This document shows, piece by piece, positions 57,961 through 64,000 of a DNA stretch of 64,000 nucleotides; within the stretch, counting starts at the first letter, position 1, and each line of letters starts with the position of its first letter. The stretch covers positions 362,493,624 to 362,557,623 of the forward strand of contig JAVHZZ010000002.1 of assembly GCA_036250195.1 (NCBI GenBank). The letters run 5' to 3'. The DNA comes from Mixophyes australis. Taxonomy: Eukaryota; Chordata; Amphibia; Anura; Limnodynastidae. The notes beneath the pieces were generated by a model that was given only the letters and a program-made list of their open reading frames with translations, did not search any database and had not been told where the DNA came from. Position numbers and translations under genes: made by a program.

Positions 57961-59589
57961 TCTATTTAAGGGTTGGAAATTCCCTTATTATCCACAGTGC
58001 CCCTAGGCAGCCTACTCCATCTTTCAAAGAGGGAGCGCTTACCACACCTGTACCCCTTCTGTCTATACAGTGTGGTTTACAGTAATTTATCACAGACTGA
58101 AAGGTGTTATTGTGTAAAACAGTTTCTGCATAAAGGTCAGTACACATAACACTGAGAAAAGAAGACAAAATAAATACGGAATGCAGAGGCCTGCAGGAGT
58201 GTCCGGGAAATGGTAAAACTGAAGATTCTTTTGTGCTTGTTTCTGTTAAATGCACTCACGATCACACATTTTAGCTAGCTACAGATAACCCTAATTAAAA
58301 AAACACATGTGGTGTTAATATTTATACAACTAATACATTACTGTTCATGCACTGTTAGCAATAGAATATTTAACTCATTAACTCACAAACAGATATCACC
58401 TGAACTACAATACATATTTCACCTATCAGTATAAAACAGATGGTAATGAACACATACAAAAATACAAATATTTACTGATAAGTACAGGGGGATAGTACAA
58501 TGTATATTGTCCTATTGGAGTGGCTTATTTTCATATTGCCTGAAGAGAACGTAGCTTGAATATCTCCTAAACTGTTCTCATTCCCTTAGTGTGAATCCAG
58601 TCCATTCACAATTGTAGAAAAAGAAGTCAGGAAACAATAGACTGTGCCCATGATTTCCCAGTTACATTCCATATTACTGAGACCACATCCCTAAATGATT
58701 AGTATGAATAAATCTTAAAGTGCTCAGTTCCAGAACAAATACAAATAACAAATCAACAGAAAAAATGCAAAATAAGAAAAAAGTCCATGTGCATATGCAA
58801 TATGTCCATATATATGAATGTAATGGTGATCCACCTAAAATGATGATCAACCAACTTGCCCACAGTTCATCAATGAATGAGCATAAAGGAGATGATATAA
58901 GATTGGGGATCAATGTCAGATAGGAAACCAAATTACACGGAAAGGGAGCACTTACAGGCAGTAATGCCAAAGTTAAGAAGAAGAGGGGAGTAGGCCACGT
59001 ATTAGAATATCTACGCTGACAGACAGGAACATTACCACAGCTACTAACTCTCTCTAGCAAATAGTATTTTGTACAAATTCAAGAGTTTTATTCATGGGGT
59101 GCTCTCCAAACACATGTTAAAATTAAATTTACATTACAATATTATTACAGAGGCATTCAGTTCCATTTTGTTACAGTCACTGAGGTGAATTCTGCAGGAG
59201 GGAATCCACCACAGGCACTAAGGACAATTGTAGATCTGAGAATGGCGGTTTAGGATGGAATCCGTGTAATGCAGAAAATGGAGATATAGAGGTAGCTTTG
59301 TTATGGAAGCTTTCAGGAATAATTCAAAGGCGAAGTCTTTCAGAATATGCTCAGTTTTATGCTTGTGTGCGCAATACAGACCATTCAAATCAATCAGATC
59401 AATGGTGATTACATGTTAACTTTGCAAGCATTTTATGCCCTAAAACCACAAACTAATACGTAGATAGAACATCATATAAGACTTTAACCAATAATATCAC
59501 TCCTCATAACAGGACCACTCAATATCACCCCACATCCCCCCAGATACAGGCATAAATCCAAGTAGACCTTGCCACATCTTATCATGTGT
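57961..59589. other. No recognisable feature
   Basis: AT-rich unique sequence. If ERV-B has a left LTR it would be in or near this interval, but I could not define one. Confidence 0.45.
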
Positions 59590-60097
59590 AGAAGTACAGT
59601 ACCACAACTTCCCCATTTCCCATCATGAACAATGGAGGGCACATTTAATTTTAGACCAGTTACGCTATATAACATATTTTAGACATGTTTCCTCACATAC
59701 CTTGAGCAACACTATCCAAGAAGCAGAAAAACAACTTAATTTATCAATATATGTGCTGTAGCTTGTTAACTCTTATGCGTCCTACTACTATTTTATAACC
59801 AGCTTTAATTCAACTTCCATTTGTGTGAATTGATTATCCATATTATTCCTCTCTCTGTTGCTGTATAGCAATATACTATGTCAATTTACACAAATCATAT
59901 GATCCTTTCTCGATCCTAGAGGGAGGTTATTGGAGACAGACAACAAAGGAAAGGGTAGATGCAGTTGTGACAGAATAATCCCCAATACTTGCTGTATCGG
60001 ATATTAGGGAGCCCTTATATAGGATCATAGGTGTATTTAGGTTTTTTTGAACTATAACATACGGATATCCAATTTCTTACTATTTCTTCTTTATTTT
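59590..60097 (-). other. Post-env region of ERV-B
   Basis: Minus-strand sequence after the env stop. It matches 43850-44030 of ERV-A in order ('ccgatacagcaagtattggg', 'ctgcatctaccct', 'gcaacagagagagg', 'aataatatggata'). No long reading frame. Conservation in two copies suggests a real part of the proviral genome between env and LTR. Confidence 0.6.
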
Positions 60098-61600
60098 ATC
60101 TGAGGAACAACAATATGATCATAAAGTGGATCATATCCTACTCTCATCTGAGCCTGACTATAATCGTTTCTTTCCTCTAACACGTGCATCCCCACATATT
60201 CCACTCCATTATGTTCAACAGGTTCTTCCTTTGTCTTCAACATTTTCCTTATCCCTACACAGCACAGAGCAAAACACTTAAGCCACTATAGACCACTGTG
60301 ATAATGCAACCTTTTGGATTTGGGACACTTCTTCCATAGTCTGATTTATGGCCACAACTATCTCACCTACCATGTCATCCATTAAATTAATGATCTTAGT
60401 TAGGGCTGTTTCCATCAAATATATTGTAGATAATGGGAACAGTGTACCTGCGGCTCTCTCTCCATCACTGATTCTGAATACATCCTCTTTCTTACCTCTT
60501 TCTTGCCTGTCAACCTTCTTTTTTTCTGTGAGTCCAATAGGTCACCCCTGCAGGAATCATTACATGTTCTACAGGAATATTTCTAGGATACTGTTATAAT
60601 TCTTTAGTAACCCTTACATATGGAAACACATACAACAAGGCACATTGTCCTGTGGCACCCCATGGGATCCAAGAGTAAGCCTTATTACCACAAATCCAAT
60701 ATAAATCCTTTGGCAGCGAAAGTGCTCTATATCCATTATATACAGTACCAAACGCTTCCATAAAGACAGCTATGTTCTTTCCCTTCGTGGAGTTACAGTT
60801 TTCATGATTGAAATCACAACCTTTTATTTGAATATCTTTCAATGTTTGATTCCCAACTAGATGTCCATTCTTGGCTACATTGTACCAACGCAATCCCTCA
60901 TAATTGTACTTTGTAGGGAACTTAGCCACAAATTTTGATTGTGAACACTTAGTATACCCCATCTCCTGACCTGGCACTTCCCCTACTAGCTCTTATGTAC
61001 GTTTGTTCTTTACTTTACGGCCTATTATTCCTGTATCAAATATTTTTATGCAAGATTGAGGAATACCACTCAACACTGTCACTGTGATTGCTAGAGAGCT
61101 GTGCAATGATTCCTTTGTCACATTCTTCCATGGTATTTTTACCTCTATTTATGATGGGTCTGCTTTTTCTCTACATGTCTTATACTCTTGCTGAACCTTT
61201 TCAACAGCATATGCAGCACAAATCCAATCAATTTAATCTATATCCTTTTTTGTAAGAAAATGTGCTACTAAAGGTATGCCTGATGTAGCGCTCACTGGCA
61301 AATGTGTACATACCAAACAATCATTTGCATTTAGCCTCAGAGCTATCTTGCTATGCATTTCTAATACAGAATTTGACATTTCTACCTTTCCAATTCCATA
61401 TGCATTTCCCTTCTCTTTATCTCATGACCTTTGGCATCCTCACACAATTTGATACACCTTTTCTCAGGAACTGGCAAACAATGTTTACAAACACGCATCT
61501 CAGTAGGAGATAAATCATGACACTTTTCTTTAAGCACACTATACCTATGCATCAATGACTCCTTTAGCTCCTTAACCAGCACCTGTATTTGTGTTATATG
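60098..61600 (-). pseudogene. ERV-B envelope pseudogene
   Basis: Minus-strand remains of a retroviral envelope, which would mediate receptor binding and fusion. A surface-subunit piece with CKHC and CEDAKG lies at 61382-61582, and a 127-aa open piece at 60594-60977 includes YWICGNKAYSWIPWG. A basic cleavage-like stretch (near 60510) precedes a transmembrane-subunit segment with a heptad-like ALTKIINLMDDM run (about 60390). A hydrophilic tail ends in DPLYDHIVVPQIK and a stop near 60098. Stops and frameshifts are visible (for example near 60590 and between 60980 and 61380), so it is non-functional. It is similar to the env-like remains at 44960-46032. Confidence 0.7.
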
Positions 61601-62449
61601 CCTGTCGGTGATGCTTTACTATGACAGTGACATCAATGGTAATGAATAATACTGCTGCATCTATAGCCCACACACATATGAGTTGTTAAAGTAATAATTT
61701 AATTTCTTCAGCAAAAGAAACTTTAATAATAAAAATTATATCATTGTTTATTTACAAAATAAAAGCTTGCGCTAATATTATCAGTCCAAATTTCAATCTC
61801 TGAAATTCTGCCCGTCCACAGACCAGACAATTTTTATCAGTAAAAAAAGTAGATTGTATTACAATTCACAAATGTCATATTACAATTGGCTGAGATGGCA
61901 TATAGGCGTGTCTTGGTCCTTTAGGCTCTCTTGTATACAATGGAGATTTTGGAGTAATTCTTGCAAATTCTTTGTTCACCAACTTTGATTAGAAACTACT
62001 GTTCTTTGAATTAACTCCTTAATTTCTGCTCATATCCCTCCCATCAGCTCACATGCAAGGATCCAATAGACATAATAAAACCACATGAAATGTAAATGAT
62101 ATTCTAAAATAAAATAAAACAATGTAAATATTTTCGTGTTAATAAATTGGCTTCATCCAAAAACTATCAGAGTATACACAATTTCTTCTCTGGATTTGCT
62201 TGCCCAATCATTTTGTTAGATTGATGTATCTTATCAGTTCTTGACTTCGCAAAGCTCGTCCTTAGGCCGTTTCGACCAATTAATCAGAGTCTCTGCTGTT
62301 GGTGAGCTCTACGATCTTATTATGATCGTAGTAAAATATATCACTTACTTGTAGACAGGATCACTAGTTGCTTCTTCGTTGTAAAGGATATGTGTCTTCC
62401 AACAGATTTTCCGCAGCAACTGTACTTTTAGGAGAATTTACCTTTTGCA
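61601..62449 (-). other. ERV-B pol-env junction region
   Basis: Minus-strand sequence between the integrase C-terminus and recognisable envelope text. I could not follow a continuous frame; it presumably includes the start of env and its splice acceptor. Confidence 0.4.
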
Positions 62450-63721
62450 ATGAGAGGCATGAATCCATGCAGACTTCTCCTTCACTTTTACTGCTGTAGA
62501 CGTGGTCAACAGGATCAAATAAGGTCCTTCCCACCGTTCAGTCAGCATGCCAGATCTTAGGAAACTTCTGATCATTACCTCCTACCCGGGCCGGAGATGG
62601 TGACAGGCCTTTTCCACTGCTATAACCTGTGTGCCTATCACAGACGTTTGGATTCTCTTGAGCTGGTTGTTGAGTGAATTCAATTTAATTCACAGTTAGG
62701 TCATTTGTAGCACTTAGTTCATGTGCGGGAGCAACAACAACATTAGGCAATCTTCCAAATAAGATCTCGTATGAGGAGATGTTCAAGTGTCCTCTGGGCG
62801 TCACTCTAATTGAGTAAAGCACTATGGGCAACGCCTCAGGCCATAGTAACTTGGTTTCTTTGCATATTTTGAGAATTTATTTTTAATTGTCCCATTGTAT
62901 CTTTCTACTTTTCCACTACTCTGTGGATGGTATGGTGTAGGGAGTTGTTGATCAACTCCCATTACTTCACACATTTTCTGAAACACTAGTCCTGTGAAAT
63001 GAGGGCTTTGGTCTGAGGATATGACGTAATGTATACCATACCTATATACAAACTCCTGTACTAGTTTCATTGCCGTTATTGAAGCTGTGTTACTTGCAAC
63101 TGCATAAACTTCAACCCAACCACTAAATTGATCTACACAAATTAACACATATTGCAACATCCTAACTTTTGGAAGTTGAATAAAGTCTATCTGCAAGATT
63201 TGAAAAGGACCGTCAGTTTGCGGAAGATGTGAAGGTATCGTTTTTACTGGTCTTCCTGCATTACTTTTTAAACAAATAATGCAAAATGCACAGTACTTGG
63301 TTGCTACTGGTGTAAATCTAGGTTCATGCCAATATGTCTGAATCAGACCAATCATGGCCATCTTACCTGTATGGGTCAATCCATGAGACATTTGTGCCAA
63401 TGCGGGCAAAAGTGATCTGAGGGCGACAGGCTTACCTTCCTTGCTGCGCCACATGCCAAGCTCATCTTGTGAGCATCCTACATCTTCCCACTTGGCCTTT
63501 TCCTGTGAATCACAAACTTTTTGCATATCAATTAGTGTTTGTACATCAGGTAAACAAACAACATTCTGTAGTGTACGTGTTTGTTCTATCTCAATTTGCA
63601 TTTGTGCAGCAGCTTTGGCCGCAATATCTGCTCTATGGTTACCCTTGGTAACTTCATCATGTCCTGTCATATGTGCTTGACACTTTATAATAGCAATTTG
63701 CGAAGGTAACTGTATGGCTGC
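62450..63721 (-). pseudogene. ERV-B pol fragment: RNase H C-terminus and integrase
   Basis: From 63721 down, the frame opens in RNase H (IIKCQAHMTGHDE, KGNHRAD). It continues through the integrase zinc finger (HEPRFT, CAFCIIC), the catalytic core with Asp in IDFIQLPK, Asp in SSDQSPHFTG and Glu in SSGKVERYNG (35 residues after that Asp, as in D,D-35-E), open to 62822. A frameshift or stop there is followed in another frame by LPIVLYSIRVTPRG, HISPYEILFGRLP and the GPY/F module ([13 protein letters not shown], about 62530). The catalytic triad is intact but the protein is broken after the core. The upstream part of pol is cut off by the LTR at 63722; the first 10 codons of the long open frame (63722-63751) are LTR sequence. 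Confidence 0.85.
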
Positions 63722-64000
63722 TGTCGAAGTCAGCAAATTGGATAAAGTCATTTCAATTGCTATCGAGCAAACTTGGTTGTCTTTGTCTGAAATTATGCAT
63801 AGAACACGCTACGGCGTGGAGGGCGTCTTCAGCTGCAACACGTGGCAATAACAGGCTTTACACTTTTACACACATTCACACAAACATACACATTTGTAAT
63901 TAGTACAAATTAATTGTAGTTGCAACACATGGTTATTTATGTCGAAATATAGCAGTATTTATGCTTAGTATTATAAGTTATATACATGTTAGTGAAATCA
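63722..64000 (+). repeat. ERV LTR of the ERV-A family, continues beyond the window
   Basis: Starts TGTCGAAGTCAGCAAATTGG and parallels the LTRs at 46062 and 41014 ('ttgtctttgtctgaaa.tatgc', 'cacgctacggcgtggagggc', then a CA-rich tract and 'atgttagtgaaatc'). It is in plus orientation, opposite to the pol gene it interrupts. It diverges from the other two copies at many positions, so it is a different insertion or subfamily. Whether it is a solo LTR or a full provirus is decided outside the window. Confidence 0.8.

Noticed and set aside
58674..59060. 128-aa hydrophobic frame on the minus strand
   Set aside because: No family feature; an AT-rich antisense frame with no supporting context, although it lies where an ERV-B LTR might be.

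Overview
The window reads as repeat-dense, AT-rich vertebrate DNA, most likely from a frog or toad. This is inferred from the mix of families: a tRNA-derived SINE ending in 'gcgctatataaataaa' plus GAT repeats, hAT transposons with BED or TTF-type zinc fingers, a Penelope-like element (PLE) with a GIY-YIG endonuclease and a small hammerhead ribozyme, Tc1 relics, and class I-like endogenous retroviruses (ERVs) with a proline-type primer site. No host gene could be identified with confidence. The two long intact reading frames are both transposases.

Layout. 1-7126: most of a BED-finger hAT transposon (hAT#1) with an intact 998-aa transposase and a 3' half swollen by two related tandem arrays. 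7130-8370: minisatellites. 8960-13740: relics (PLE-like, SINEs, a hAT C-terminus) and degenerate minisatellites. 14685-22133: a complete hAT element (hAT#2) on the minus strand with 8-bp target duplications, a CpG-rich terminal promoter holding a perfect 38-bp hairpin, a probable 3.55-kb 5'UTR intron and an intact transposase exon. 22190-24905: two broken Tc1/mariner copies and a 29-bp array. 26095-32663: a complete LTR element without recognisable coding capacity, LTRs that look identical and a 5-bp target duplication. 32776-39885: one SINE, fragments and mostly featureless DNA. 39890-46418: a Ty1/copia reverse transcriptase scrap joined to ERV integrase, then an ERV that has LTR, primer site and splice donor but only env-like remains (two of them). 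46419-49960: a PLE. 50000-57960: a MITE, minisatellites, GC-rich hAT-like ends and large hairpins. 59590-63721: a second ERV on the minus strand (RNase H, integrase, env), interrupted at 63722 by another LTR of the first ERV's family.

How the parts relate. This is a graveyard and nursery of mobile DNA rather than a pathway. The freshest pieces are hAT#2 (intact ORF, exact target duplications), hAT#1 (intact ORF) and the LTR element at 26100. Nesting is visible: a SINE inside hAT#2, a PLE inside an ERV LTR, and an ERV LTR inside another ERV's RNase H. All assignments come from reading motifs by eye. No database search was run.
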